Source: Aneurinibacillus sp. Ricciae_BoGa-3
GTDB lineage: Bacteria > Bacillota > Bacilli > Aneurinibacillales > Aneurinibacillaceae
Direction: 5' to 3'
DNA length: 64,000 nucleotides
Assembly (NCBI RefSeq): GCF_028421645.1
Contig: NZ_CP116887.1
Location: forward strand, 4,833,501 to 4,897,500
Position numbers and translations under genes: made by a program. Under the pieces are notes generated by a model. It saw nothing but the letters and a program-made list of their open reading frames with translations, was not told the origin of the DNA and did no database searches. Every line of letters starts with the position of its first letter. Within the stretch, counting starts at the first letter, position 1. This document shows positions 23,250 through 32,352 of the stretch, piece after piece.

Positions 23250-24944
23250 TTATAGACTGGCATCTTCTACCTTATCCAGCCAGCTTTCAGTTCCTTTCAC
23301 AACCTCATTGATACAGCCATCTTCAAATGGTGAAACCAGACCCGCTACCTTCACAAGTTCCGTAAAGGAAAGGCTGCCGCCCTTTTCGCATAGTCTCACA
23401 TAATCCTCCCAGGCAGATTCTCTGTTTTCCTGAGACTTCTGCCAGAACTGCAGGGCACATATTTGCGCCAGCGTGTAGTCTATGTAGTAGAAGGGGGAAG
23501 AGAAAATATGGCCCTGTTGATGCCAGAAACCGCCGCGCTCCAGGTAATCATTCTCCGCGTAATTCCTGTGCGGCAGATATTTACGTTCAATATCCCTCCA
23601 CGCCTGTTTTCGCTCGGCAGGAGTGGCATCTGGATTTTCATACACAAAATGTTGGAACTCGTCGACCGATACACCGTACGGAATAAACAGGAGTGCGCTA
23701 CTCAGGTGGGAGAACTTATACTTATCTGTCTCCTCCTGAAAGAACAATTCCATCCACGGCCACGTAAAAAACTCCATACTCATGGAATGAATTTCTGCCG
23801 CTTCATAGGTGGGGAAGAAATACTCGGGTACCCCATATCCCCGGCTGGTATATACCTGGAAAGCATGGCCTGCTTCGTGTGTAAGCACGTCAATATCACC
23901 GGATGTTCCATTAAAGTTGGAGAAAATAAACGGGGCACCAAACTTGCTGATATAAGTGCAGTAGCCGCCGCTGCTTTTGCCTTTCTTGCTCACCAAGTCC
24001 ATCAGTTCGTTCTCACTCATAAACGTAAAAAACTCGTTGGTTTCAGGAGAAAGCTCAGCGTACATTTTCTTACCGTTCTCTAATATCCACTGCGGATCAC
24101 CTTTTGGCCGCGGGTTTCCCGATTTAAACTGAAACGTATCATCATAGTAAGTTAATGTATCAACATCGATGCGGGCCCGCTGTTTCTCCTTCAACCTGGT
24201 GGCGACTGGAACAAGTGACGCTTTGACCTGGTCCCTGAAACCGGCAACCATATCCCGGTTATAATCGGTCCGGGTCATTCTCGCATACCCCAGCTCCACG
24301 AAGTTCTTAAAGCCAAGCTTGCGTGCAATTCGGGTTCTCACTTTTACCATCCGGTCATAAATATCATCCAGCTTCTCTTCATTGGCCGCATAGAAAGAAT
24401 ATTTGGCTTCGCTGGCCTTCCTGCGTACATCCCGATCGGCAGACTGGATGAAAGGGCCGAGCTGCGCCAGGTTTCGTTCTTCGCCTTCAAACATAATCTT
24501 TGCAGATGCGATAAGATTGCGGTATTCGCTTGCCAGTTTATTTTCTTCCTGCAGGTCTTCAATTACCTCAGGAGAGAACGTTTTTAAAGTAAGTTCTGCA
24601 ATTTTAAACAGCTGCTTTCCCCACTTATTCTCTAATTCGCGGCGGAATTTAGAGTCAACGAGTGCCTGGTAATAGTTAGAGACTAACGCCTGGTAATGCG
24701 GCTGGACTTCATCGAAGTATTCCTGTTCCTCTTTGTACGTTTCATCATTCGTGTCAATGGTATGCCGGATCATCGCAATCTCAGCCATCGATTCGTAATC
24801 ACTTCGTAGCTCATTGATGTTTTTCAGTGCTTTATCCTGCTCATCAAAGCTTGACGCTGATTGAAAAGAACGCAGCAGATCGTTAAATTTGTCTTCAATC
24901 TCCTTTATTTGTGGCCGTTTATAAGGAAACTCGCTAAATTTCAT
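23250..24944 (-). CDS. M3-family oligoendopeptidase (PepF-like)
   Basis: A 564-residue zinc metallopeptidase. HEAGHAFQVY holds the HExGH zinc site, and the downstream glutamate lies in the YEAAEIHSMSMEFF segment. The enzyme is cytoplasmic (no signal peptide) and should cleave short peptides. ATG 24944 is chosen because GGGAGG lies 9 bases in front of it; an in-frame start lies seven codons upstream. It stands as a single gene. Confidence 0.88.
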   Translation of the reverse strand: MKFSEFPYKRPQIKEIEDKFNDLLRSFQSASSFDEQDKALKNINELRSDYESMAEIAMIRHTIDTNDETYKEEQEYFDEVQPHYQALVSNYYQALVDSKFRRELENKWGKQLFKIAELTLKTFSPEVIEDLQEENKLASEYRNLIASAKIMFEGEERNLAQLGPFIQSADRDVRRKASEAKYSFYAANEEKLDDIYDRMVKVRTRIARKLGFKNFVELGYARMTRTDYNRDMVAGFRDQVKASLVPVATRLKEKQRARIDVDTLTYYDDTFQFKSGNPRPKGDPQWILENGKKMYAELSPETNEFFTFMSENELMDLVSKKGKSSGGYCTYISKFGAPFIFSNFNGTSGDIDVLTHEAGHAFQVYTSRGYGVPEYFFPTYEAAEIHSMSMEFFTWPWMELFFQEETDKYKFSHLSSALLFIPYGVSVDEFQHFVYENPDATPAERKQAWRDIERKYLPHRNYAENDYLERGGFWHQQGHIFSSPFYYIDYTLAQICALQFWQKSQENRESAWEDYVRLCEKGGSLSFTELVKVAGLVSPFEDGCINEVVKGTESWLDKVEDASL

Positions 24945-25040
24945 AAGCCTTGCCTCCCTTTCCATATTTCGTTAGGATCTTCACTATGATTGTATACGAT
25001 TGGCGGTCAATTGGAAAAGAAGCTGACACGCGGGCCTTTC

Positions 25041-26459
25041 TTACCGCAAAAAGAAAGAGGCGATCCCAAACAACACCGTTGTAATTCCAGCAGCAATTAG
25101 GGCAGGAATCAGTTTTGTTCGCGCATATGCGATAACCGGCAAGTCCAGAATCGTACACAGCGTAACCGTATTATCACTTAGCGGCGAGGCGAATGCCCCG
25201 AAAGTTCCGCTTGCGAAGACGGCACCGATGACAAGCAAAATATTCGCCCCCGCCTGATGTGCAAGCGTTACGCCAAGCGGCATTAATAATCCCCACGTGC
25301 CCCACGACGACCCGATAAAATAGGAGATAAGCCCGCCAAGCAGAAACAAGACAGGGGCCACAAAAAAGTGAGGAATCCACCCTTTGACATGACTCGTAAT
25401 ATAGCGAGAAAACCCAAGGTCCTCTGCCACCGCTGAAACTCCCCAAATAAGGGCAAGCATGATAATGACAGACATTAGTTCATTGCCGCCTTTCACAAAA
25501 TGCGTGACAAGCTTGGAGACAGGAATCTTCTGAAAGAGAAAGTAGATAAGGGTAAGGATTAAAGTCAGGAACAATGCCTCAAGCATAACGCCCAGCGCGT
25601 CGCTGTGCAGGAAGGCGTCAAAGAAGCCTGTCGCCTGCCTTCGCCCATCCCACCAACTGAGGAATAAGGTCGCACACAGAACAAAGAGCAGAGGAAGGAG
25701 GAGATTCCACGGCTTAATTGGTGTCTCCTTCTCATAGGCACGATAGCAGGACTGCAGCCCCTCTTCTCCCTGCTCAGCATTGGGGTTCTCATTCTCCGTT
25801 TTGATTATATCTGCATCCTTTTTAAAAAAGGTATAAAAAAGTCCGAGAGCTATCATAACAAAAGAGAAAAAGTTAAAAGGAATGCTCTTTACATATACGG
25901 TGTATGGTTTATCGTGGATGCCGTTTTCCCGAAGCGCCATCGCGATGACCGACACCATGTAGCCGACAAACGCAGTTGCCAGCGGGATTAACCCGACGAC
26001 AGGGTTCGATGTTACTTCAATGACAAAGCCGATTTTCTGAGAGGACATTTTCAAGCGGTCCTTGAGTGCCTTCATAATCGGTGCAATGGTCACAATGCGG
26101 AAATCGGGGTCGCTGAATGTGAACATGGTAGAAATCCATGTTAGCAGCATGGCGCTTCGCTTAGACTTGACTTTCTTGCTGACCAGGTGGACAAATCCCT
26201 TTATCCCCCCTGCTAATTTAATAATGCTAATTAAACCTGCAAATGTGTAAAGAAAGATAATGATCCGGATATTGCTCGGTTTCACAATGTTGTTTACCAT
26301 ATAAGCCAGCATTGTCCGAATACCACCGAGAAAAGTGGGATCTTTTAAATAACTGCCCAGCAAAAGGGCTACAAATAAACCGGGCTGTACCTGTTTCGTT
26401 AGGACTGAAATTGGTATGACGATTAAAAAAGGAAGGAGCGAAACCCAGGAACCCCCCAC
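25041..26459 (-). CDS. NhaC-family Na+/H+ antiporter
   Basis: A 472-residue integral membrane protein with about eleven to twelve segments. Characteristic are TFSDPDFRIVTIAP in the first half and the GSSWGTWGLLMPLG and FASPLSDNTVTLC motifs in the second half, as in NhaC and related carboxylate antiporters. It begins with GTG at 26459, with GAGGTG 5 bases upstream. The ion or organic substrate is not certain since NhaC relatives also carry malate/lactate or amino acids. Half a repeat copy lies behind its start. Confidence 0.8.
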   Translation of the reverse strand: MGGSWVSLLPFLIVIPISVLTKQVQPGLFVALLLGSYLKDPTFLGGIRTMLAYMVNNIVKPSNIRIIIFLYTFAGLISIIKLAGGIKGFVHLVSKKVKSKRSAMLLTWISTMFTFSDPDFRIVTIAPIMKALKDRLKMSSQKIGFVIEVTSNPVVGLIPLATAFVGYMVSVIAMALRENGIHDKPYTVYVKSIPFNFFSFVMIALGLFYTFFKKDADIIKTENENPNAEQGEEGLQSCYRAYEKETPIKPWNLLLPLLFVLCATLFLSWWDGRRQATGFFDAFLHSDALGVMLEALFLTLILTLIYFLFQKIPVSKLVTHFVKGGNELMSVIIMLALIWGVSAVAEDLGFSRYITSHVKGWIPHFFVAPVLFLLGGLISYFIGSSWGTWGLLMPLGVTLAHQAGANILLVIGAVFASGTFGAFASPLSDNTVTLCTILDLPVIAYARTKLIPALIAAGITTVLFGIASFFLR

Positions 26460-26525
26460 AAAAACACCTCATTTCCAGCTGATTGCTGTACTAGTATCGC
26501 TGGAAAATGTTCCAATTATGTATAT

Positions 26526-26608
26526 AAGAAAACCATCGCAGGCCATGCCGCTCTCTCTTTTCCCTCATAGAAGTTTTTACGGCCGCTTTGTGTAACGACG
26601 GGCGGACA
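26526..26608. repeat. Interspersed repeat, left arm only, copy R3
   Basis: AAGAAAACCATCGCAGGCC followed by ATGCCGCTCTCTC, CCCTCATAGAAGTTTTTACGG and CCGCTTTGTGTAACGACGG matches the left arm of R1 and R2 for about 80 bases and then stops. It lies between the antiporter start and the terminator of the DinB gene. Confidence 0.65.
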
Positions 26609-26613
26609 CTAAA

Positions 26614-26642
26614 AAAGGGAGACTGGCATAATCAGTCTCCCC
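26614..26642 (-). terminator. Terminator of the DinB-like gene
   Basis: GGGAGACTG (26617-26625) pairs with CAGTCTCCC (26633-26641). On the minus strand a T-run follows. Confidence 0.75.
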
Positions 26643-26647
26643 GTTCG

Positions 26648-27136
26648 TTATTTTGTTTGCAGTTCATTTGCGACAATCTTTTTTAAAGCCTGCACAATTC
26701 CTGTATGGCTGGCTTCATGATAAATACCAAGCGCAAACAGTTCACCATAAGTGTGGTACTGCCTGCCAGATCCCAGGGTTACTGGTTTTGGCAGGTTTTC
26801 ATCCAGCCTTCCTTCATAGGTGCTGGTAATGCGGTCTGCCTGATCCTGCAACTGCACCTTCAACGTGTCCAATGAAGGCGGTTCTTCTGTCCACTCAAAG
26901 GGTTTCGTGCCGTTCCCAAAAAGTTGTTTGTAATTTGCCGGAAGATGCTGTGTCCTATTGGGAAATCCAAACATGAACTGTTCATCCACGGTAAGAATAT
27001 GGCCGATATTCCAGCGAATCGTGTTATTAAACCCCTCCGGCTGGTGATCAGCCTCTGCTTCCGTTACACTCTCAATATTTTTTAACAGCGAGTTGCGTGC
27101 ATGGGTAAACTGCGCAAATAAAAGTGTGCTACTCAA
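26648..27136 (-). CDS. DinB-family protein
   Basis: A 162-residue four-helix-bundle protein of the DinB/YfiT superfamily. The conserved histidines are in WNIGHILTVDEQF and IYHEASHTGIVQ, positions that normally hold a metal ion. Family members include thiol transferases that use bacillithiol. The start is a TTG at 27136 preceded by AAAGGGAG 7 bases away; an ATG further upstream at 27250 lacks such a site. It is in the same orientation as the 5-oxoprolinase operon, 55 bases downstream of ycsI. Confidence 0.75.
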   Translation of the reverse strand: MSSTLLFAQFTHARNSLLKNIESVTEAEADHQPEGFNNTIRWNIGHILTVDEQFMFGFPNRTQHLPANYKQLFGNGTKPFEWTEEPPSLDTLKVQLQDQADRITSTYEGRLDENLPKPVTLGSGRQYHTYGELFALGIYHEASHTGIVQALKKIVANELQTK

Positions 27137-27191
27137 CCGGCATCTCCCTTTCTGTGTAACGATTGGTTTCCACTTTATTGTAACAAAATTC

Positions 27192-27983
27192 TTACAAAAT
27201 GCTATAGCGTTCTTCTTTGCAATCTGTAATGAACATATGGCCCGGCGCATGGGTAATCATAATTTCGGGTTTTACATGCATCGCTACGGCCTGGGGCGTA
27301 ACACCGCATGCCCAGAATACAGGAACTTCTCCTTCTTTGATCATCACGGCATCGCCGAAGTCTGGTTTATGAATATCTGCAATGCCAATTGAAGCCGGAT
27401 TGCCAATATGCACAGGAGCCCCATGTACGGAAGGAAAACCCGTTGTAACCTGCACAGCGCGTACCACATCCTTTTCTGGAACAGGGCGCATGCTCACTAC
27501 CATTGGCCCTTCAAACTGTCCGGCTTTTAAGCACGGAATGCTTGTTTTATACATAGGAACATTACAATTTTGCTCGATATGGCGAACAGGAATATCATTT
27601 TTAATCATAGCCTGCTCAAACGTAAAGCTGCAGCCGAGGAGGAAAGCAACCATGTCATCCTCCCAATAGCGGGTGATATCCGTGGGCTCATCAACAAGCT
27701 CACCATGCTTGTATACCCGGTACTTGGGTATATCTGTTCGCAGATCGGCACCGGGAGCAACAAGGCGGGGAATGGCTGAGCCCGCATCCGTTACATCCAG
27801 AACCGGGCACGGTTTTGGATTGCGCTGGCAGAAGAGAAGGAAATCGTACGCAAGCTCCTTCTTTAAAATGGCCAGGTTTGCCTGCGTGTAGCCTGGTGCC
27901 ATTCCCGCTGTCGGGCTGGTCCAGGCTCCTCTTCGAATCTGTTCACGTGCTTCTGCCGGAGAAAGTATAGGTGAAGTAATCAT
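27192..27983 (-). CDS. ycsI: DUF1445 putative hydro-lyase, YcsI-like
   Basis: A 263-residue protein of the D-glutamate cyclase/DUF1445 family: YTQANLAILKKELAYDFLLFC and WACGVTPQAVAM are conserved blocks. A related enzyme converts D-glutamate to 5-oxo-D-proline. Its place at the end of the pxp operon fits a role in 5-oxoproline metabolism, but the exact reaction is unproven. AGGAGG lies 7 bases before the ATG. Confidence 0.85.
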   Translation of the reverse strand: MITSPILSPAEAREQIRRGAWTSPTAGMAPGYTQANLAILKKELAYDFLLFCQRNPKPCPVLDVTDAGSAIPRLVAPGADLRTDIPKYRVYKHGELVDEPTDITRYWEDDMVAFLLGCSFTFEQAMIKNDIPVRHIEQNCNVPMYKTSIPCLKAGQFEGPMVVSMRPVPEKDVVRAVQVTTGFPSVHGAPVHIGNPASIGIADIHKPDFGDAVMIKEGEVPVFWACGVTPQAVAMHVKPEIMITHAPGHMFITDCKEERYSIL

Positions 27984-28010
27984 GTTATGACCTCCTAGGG
28001 ATAAAATGAT

Positions 28011-29201
28011 TTATTTAAAAAGCTTTGGAACATCGTTGATCATGGTATACACGCCCATAAAGGCCATGGCAACCACGATAATGATGCCAAAAATGGTAAG
28101 CCAGAGTGGATGTTTGTAATCTCCTACAATTTTCTTCCTGTAAGCGGCAATGAGCATAACCCCAAGTGAAATTGGAAGAATTAAGCCATTGAGTGATCCT
28201 ACCAGTACGAGAATTTTTACCGGTTTTCCAACTAATACAAAGATGATCGTAGATAATACAATGAATGCAATAATAAGCCAGTTCTGCCTTCTTTCCAGAC
28301 TGCTATGAAAAGTACGAATAAATGAAACAGACGTATACGCAGAACCAATTACAGACGTGATAGAGGCCGCCCACATAACAACCCCAAAGATGATATACCC
28401 GATATTTCCTGCTGCCAGCTGAAACACAGAGGCTGGCGGATTTGCCGGATTAAGGGCCAGGCCTTTTGCAACGATGCCAAGCGCTGCGAGAAACAGCACA
28501 ATCCGCATAATCGAAGCAATGCCGATAGCAGATAAGGCACCTTTTTGAATCTGGGGCAGCACCTTTCTCCCTTGAATGCCAGCATCAAGCAGCCTGTGGC
28601 CGCCGGCAAAAGTAATATAGCCGCCTACCGTTCCGCCTACAAGCGTCACGATTGAGAGAATGTCAATTTTAACCGGTGCAAAAGTTCTTACGACTGCTTC
28701 ACCCACAGGCGGAGATGAAATGATAGCCACATAAATCGTCAGCAAGATCATGACAAACCCGGCAATTTGGGAAAAACGGTCCATTGCCCTGCCTGCTTCT
28801 TTTACAACAAATACCGCGATTGCAATGACACCGCTGATAACCGCGCCTGTTTCAGGCCTCATGCCAAACATAACGTTAAGTCCGAGGCCTGCCCCTGCTA
28901 TGTTGCCGATATTAAACGCGATCCCCCCAATCACGATTAATAGGGATAGCAGATAGCCTAATCCCGGCAGCACCATGTTCGCAATATCCTGCGCCCTTTT
29001 TTCAGAGACGGCGATAATCTGCCAGATGTTCAGCTGTGCACCAATATCAAGAATAATAGAAATTAAAATAACAAATCCAAAACTTGCTGCCAGCTGATTG
29101 GTAAAGACTGTCGTTTGTGTTAAAAACCCGGGCCCGATAGCCGATGTGGCCATCAAAAAAGCTGCGCCAATCAAAATACTTGTTCTTGTTTTTCTTTCCA
29201 T
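28011..29201 (-). CDS. ycsG: NRAMP-family transporter, YcsG-like
   Basis: A 396-residue membrane protein with about eleven segments of the NRAMP superfamily. The first helix contains SAIGPGFLTQT instead of the metal-binding DPGN motif of MntH, so it is unlikely to transport manganese. In Bacillus the same gene sits in the 5-oxoproline operon and probably imports an organic substrate or a cation linked to it. It lies between pxpA and ycsI with short gaps. Confidence 0.85.
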   Translation of the reverse strand: MERKTRTSILIGAAFLMATSAIGPGFLTQTTVFTNQLAASFGFVILISIILDIGAQLNIWQIIAVSEKRAQDIANMVLPGLGYLLSLLIVIGGIAFNIGNIAGAGLGLNVMFGMRPETGAVISGVIAIAVFVVKEAGRAMDRFSQIAGFVMILLTIYVAIISSPPVGEAVVRTFAPVKIDILSIVTLVGGTVGGYITFAGGHRLLDAGIQGRKVLPQIQKGALSAIGIASIMRIVLFLAALGIVAKGLALNPANPPASVFQLAAGNIGYIIFGVVMWAASITSVIGSAYTSVSFIRTFHSSLERRQNWLIIAFIVLSTIIFVLVGKPVKILVLVGSLNGLILPISLGVMLIAAYRKKIVGDYKHPLWLTIFGIIIVVAMAFMGVYTMINDVPKLFK

Positions 29202-29225
29202 ATGCCCTCTTTCTTTCTCTACTTT

Positions 29226-29987
29226 TTATACTCCAGCTGCCTGTATGGATACACCCGCTTCTAGCAGAAGTTCTTGAATTCGGCGGGCAAATGCAAGCGC
29301 ATGCGCGCCATCGCCGTGAATGCATACCGTATCGGCTTGAATCGTAATCTCTTCCCCTGTCACAGTTGTTACCTTGCCTTCTTTCACCATTGTTATCACC
29401 TGTTTTGCGGCTGCTTCTGTATCTGTAATAAGCGCGTTTGCCTCTCTGCGGGATGTAAGTGATGCGTCCGGCTGGTATGTGCGATCCGCGAAAACTTCGC
29501 TTGCTGTGCGCAGCCCAATTTGCTGGCCTGCTTTAATCAGATCGCTGCCAGACAGTCCGAACAGGATGCATTCCGGATTGATATCATACACCGCTTCAGC
29601 AATGGCATTTGATAATTGAGAACTTTTCGCCGCCATGTTATACAAAGCACCGTGCGGCTTGACATGCTGCAGCTTTCCACCCTCTGCTTTGACAAACGCG
29701 GATAAGGCCCCCATCTGATACGCAACCATTTCGTACGCTTCTGATGGGGTAATATCCATATTTCTCCTTCCGAATCCTGCCAGATCCGGCAGTCCCGGGT
29801 GCGCGCCAACCGCAACGCCTCTTTCCAGCGCCATTTTTACTGTTTTTCTCATGACGGCCGGATCCCCTGCATGGAACCCGCACGCAACATTCGCGGACGT
29901 AATAAAAGAGAGGATTTCTTCGTCCGATCCCATGCTGTAGGCCCCAAAACTTTCCCCCATATCGCAGTTGATATCTACCCGATACAT
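29226..29987 (-). CDS. pxpA: 5-oxoprolinase subunit PxpA (LamB/YcsF family)
   Basis: 253 residues: [17 protein letters not shown] is the diagnostic start of the LamB/YcsF family. [19 protein letters not shown] and [10 protein letters not shown] are further conserved blocks. With PxpB and PxpC it hydrolyses 5-oxoproline to glutamate using ATP. ATG 29987 has GGAGGG 6 bases upstream. It follows pxpC after a gap of 11 bases. Confidence 0.92.
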   Translation of the reverse strand: MYRVDINCDMGESFGAYSMGSDEEILSFITSANVACGFHAGDPAVMRKTVKMALERGVAVGAHPGLPDLAGFGRRNMDITPSEAYEMVAYQMGALSAFVKAEGGKLQHVKPHGALYNMAAKSSQLSNAIAEAVYDINPECILFGLSGSDLIKAGQQIGLRTASEVFADRTYQPDASLTSRREANALITDTEAAAKQVITMVKEGKVTTVTGEEITIQADTVCIHGDGAHALAFARRIQELLLEAGVSIQAAGV

Positions 29988-29998
29988 GCTCAACCCTC

Positions 29999-31000
29999 CT
30001 ATTTCGTTTGAAGATAGATTCCGTGTTTCACTTTCTCAATGTCCTGCTCGCGCTGAAGCAATAGCCTCTGGGCTTCTTCCAGAGACACCTCTTTAAAAGA
30101 AATCGTCTCACCTGGTTTTACCTGGGCAACCACCGGCAAATCTACCGATATGACCTGTCCAATCTTAGGATATCCTCCTGTCGTCTGGCAATCTGCCATA
30201 AGCAGAATAGGCTGTCCTTCCGGTGGAACCTGAATCGTGCCTCTGCATACGGCTTCTGAGATGAGTTCCTGCTGCTGCGCCAGCTCAAGTACTTCTCCTT
30301 TAAGCCTGTAGCCCATCCTGTCGGACTGGGTTTGCACGGCAAATGGCTCGCTATAAAACGCATGCCTGCTTTGCTCCGTAAACAGTTCGGCTTGAGCCCC
30401 TCTTACAACCCGAACAACAGGATTTTCCCGGTAATCAGGCATAAGTTCCCTGCCTATGCTCCAATTTACACTGGAAAAGGATGCCGAGCACTGACCCTTG
30501 ATCGGCTCCATCCTGGCTTCCGATTGCTCAGAGGGAGCATCGGTCACCAGCACATCGTCTTTTTGCAGCGCCCTTCCGTTATAGCCTCCAATCCCTGCGC
30601 GTAAATAAGTGCTCCTGCTTCCTAACACTTTCTCCGCATGAAAGCCTCCGGCAGCAGCCAGGTAGGTTCTGCATCCAGCCCGACACTGCTTAAAGATAAG
30701 GCTGCTTCCCGCCCGTACGTACACAGGCCGCCATTCTGGAACGGGTTCCCCATCAATTTCAGGAGATAGGCTGCTGCCGCAGATTGAGATAAATCCGTCG
30801 GTATCAAACCGCAGCTGCGGACCGACCAGCGTGATTTCCAGAACCGCCTCATTCTCCTCATTGCCAACCAGCAGGTTAGCCATGCGCAGAGCAAACGAGT
30901 CCATCGCACCGCTCATGATTACCCCATACTTTTGCAGGCCATTCCTTCCCCCATCCTGCAGGGTAGTAAGCAGCCCTGGACGCAGTACGGTTATTTGCAT
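29999..31000 (-). CDS. pxpC: 5-oxoprolinase subunit PxpC (KipA-like)
   Basis: A 333-residue biotin-dependent-carboxylase-like domain protein. [18 protein letters not shown] is the family start, [17 protein letters not shown] follows, and [16 protein letters not shown] lies near the C-terminus. It partners with PxpB. In B. subtilis, KipA/KipI also modulate the sporulation kinase KinA. ATG 31000 has GGAGG 7 bases upstream. Its start overlaps the end of pxpB by 10 bases. Confidence 0.92.
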   Translation of the reverse strand: MQITVLRPGLLTTLQDGGRNGLQKYGVIMSGAMDSFALRMANLLVGNEENEAVLEITLVGPQLRFDTDGFISICGSSLSPEIDGEPVPEWRPVYVRAGSSLIFKQCRAGCRTYLAAAGGFHAEKVLGSRSTYLRAGIGGYNGRALQKDDVLVTDAPSEQSEARMEPIKGQCSASFSSVNWSIGRELMPDYRENPVVRVVRGAQAELFTEQSRHAFYSEPFAVQTQSDRMGYRLKGEVLELAQQQELISEAVCRGTIQVPPEGQPILLMADCQTTGGYPKIGQVISVDLPVVAQVKPGETISFKEVSLEEAQRLLLQREQDIEKVKHGIYLQTK

Positions 31001-31719
31001 ACCGCTGCCTCCTTCCATTTGTCAAATTCCAGCCGGGATATCTGGCGAAACCGTACATGATCACCGGCCCGCAGAAGGGAAGGTGGATTGTCTTCCGGCT
31101 TAAAAAGAGCAAGCGGAGTCTGTCCAATCAACCGCCAGCCGCCTGGCGTTTCAATGGGATACACACCAGTCTGCATGCCGGCTATGCCTACTGACCCCGC
31201 AGGAATAGCGAGCCGGGGAGAAGCCAGACGCGGGGCGGCAATTTTCTCAGACATCCCGCCCATAAATGGAAAACCGGGAGCAAATCCGATCATGTAAACG
31301 AGATAATCGTTTCCCGTGTGAATCTCGATGACTTCCTCCTCGGTAATTCCGTTATGCTTCGCAACAAATTCCAGGTCGGGCCCTAATTCTTCTCCATAGC
31401 AGACAGGAATTTCAACAACCCTTGCTTCTTCTTTCATCGCCTCTACGGAACTTTGCAGGATGTTCTGTAAAAGGGAACAAACAATGGAATAAGGAGTTGG
31501 GGTATTTTCATTTTCTCCAGATGCCATTGCGTAAACGATTACGGGGTTATAATAAACCGTTACGGTTGTAAATGCGGGTACATATTCAATCATGCCATTA
31601 AAGGGGTATTTATCTAAAATGGCACATAAGTTTGACACTTTAATCTGGGTTTCTTCAGATATAGTGTTACCGACCCGCATAACAACAGCTGAATCACCGA
31701 GCGGGGTAAACTCCATCAC
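30991..31719 (-). CDS. pxpB: 5-oxoprolinase subunit PxpB (KipI-like)
   Basis: A 242-residue protein with FTPLGDSAVVMRVG at the N-terminus and the conserved GFAPGFPFMGG and LASPRLAIPAGSVGIAG...TPGGW blocks. Together with PxpC it forms the PxpBC ATPase part of 5-oxoprolinase. It is the first gene of the operon. GTG at 31719 (GGAGG 7 bases upstream) and the adjacent ATG at 31716 are both possible starts. Confidence 0.92.
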   Translation of the reverse strand: MMEFTPLGDSAVVMRVGNTISEETQIKVSNLCAILDKYPFNGMIEYVPAFTTVTVYYNPVIVYAMASGENENTPTPYSIVCSLLQNILQSSVEAMKEEARVVEIPVCYGEELGPDLEFVAKHNGITEEEVIEIHTGNDYLVYMIGFAPGFPFMGGMSEKIAAPRLASPRLAIPAGSVGIAGMQTGVYPIETPGGWRLIGQTPLALFKPEDNPPSLLRAGDHVRFRQISRLEFDKWKEAAVCK

Positions 31720-31849
31720 CTTAACGCCTCCTACATTCTATGACCATTTCTGTGGTGCTTATTTTATTAATTGTAAAGTTAGACAGTTACAAAAACAATA
31801 CAAGATTTATTTTCCATAAAGCATATTTAGCTTTTTTTACTAGCGCAAT

Positions 31850-32300
31850 TGAGAAAAACATCGTGGGCGATGTCGCTCTCTCCTTTCCCCGCATAGAAGT
31901 TTTTACGGCCGCTTTGTGGAACGACGGACGGACCGGCAAAAACATCTGGGTATCTCAATGATGGAGACAGTTTGCCGGTCTTTTTCGCCCTCTGTTCCAC
32001 ACGCTCCATTAGAAAACTAGGTTGCTGCTAAGCTGTAGCGCTGGCAGCAACCTAAGTTGCACTTATGCCGAAAGGTAAAATCGGAAACACCTTTCGGCCT
32101 GGGGAAAAAAAAGGTGCGGACATGCGCCTCACGATGCTTTTCTTGGGTGTTTTGGGACCGAAGGTCCCATTTAAAAAATCGTTCAAGGCAATTCAACACT
32201 GTGAAGCACATAAATTTTGCATGTGGTTAAAGAGAAAGGGACCTATCAGTCCCAGCAGAAAATAACTTTATACTTTAAAGCGGAACATACTTATAAGATA
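31850..32300. repeat. Palindromic interspersed repeat, copy R2
   Basis: The left arm GAGAAAAACATCGTGGGCGATG (31851 on) and the inverted right arm around 32112-32143 define the unit. Similarity with R1 continues to about 32300. Inside, GACCGGCAAA (31931-31940) pairs perfectly with TTTGCCGGTC (31971-31980) before TTTTT. An extra segment absent from R1 holds two perfect 10-bp hairpins: AGGTTGCTGC (32019-32028) with GCAGCAACCT (32044-32053), and GCCGAAAGGT (32067-32076) with ACCTTTCGGC (32089-32098). It fills most of the gap between the pxp operon and the M42 gene. Confidence 0.7.
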
Positions 32301-32338
32301 AAAAACAGCAGGCCCGGATGGATCATCCTTGCTGCTGC
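32301..32338 (-). terminator. Terminator of the M42 peptidase gene
   Basis: On the minus strand CAGCAG...GGATG-ATC-CATCC...CTGCTG forms a stem with an inner hairpin and is followed by TTTTTTATC. Confidence 0.7.
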
Positions 32339-32352
32339 CTTGTATTCCACGG

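Noticed and set aside
23463..24083. 206-codon plus-strand frame antisense to the M3 peptidase
   Set aside because: Shadow of a well-conserved gene, no ribosome binding site, no recognisable domain.
31827..32009. 61-codon minus-strand reading frame inside repeat R2 (MERVEQRAKKTG...), also partly readable in R1
   Set aside because: It lies wholly in the palindromic repeat, has no ribosome binding site, and is broken by the hairpin insertion in R1. The shared peptide is explained by the shared DNA.
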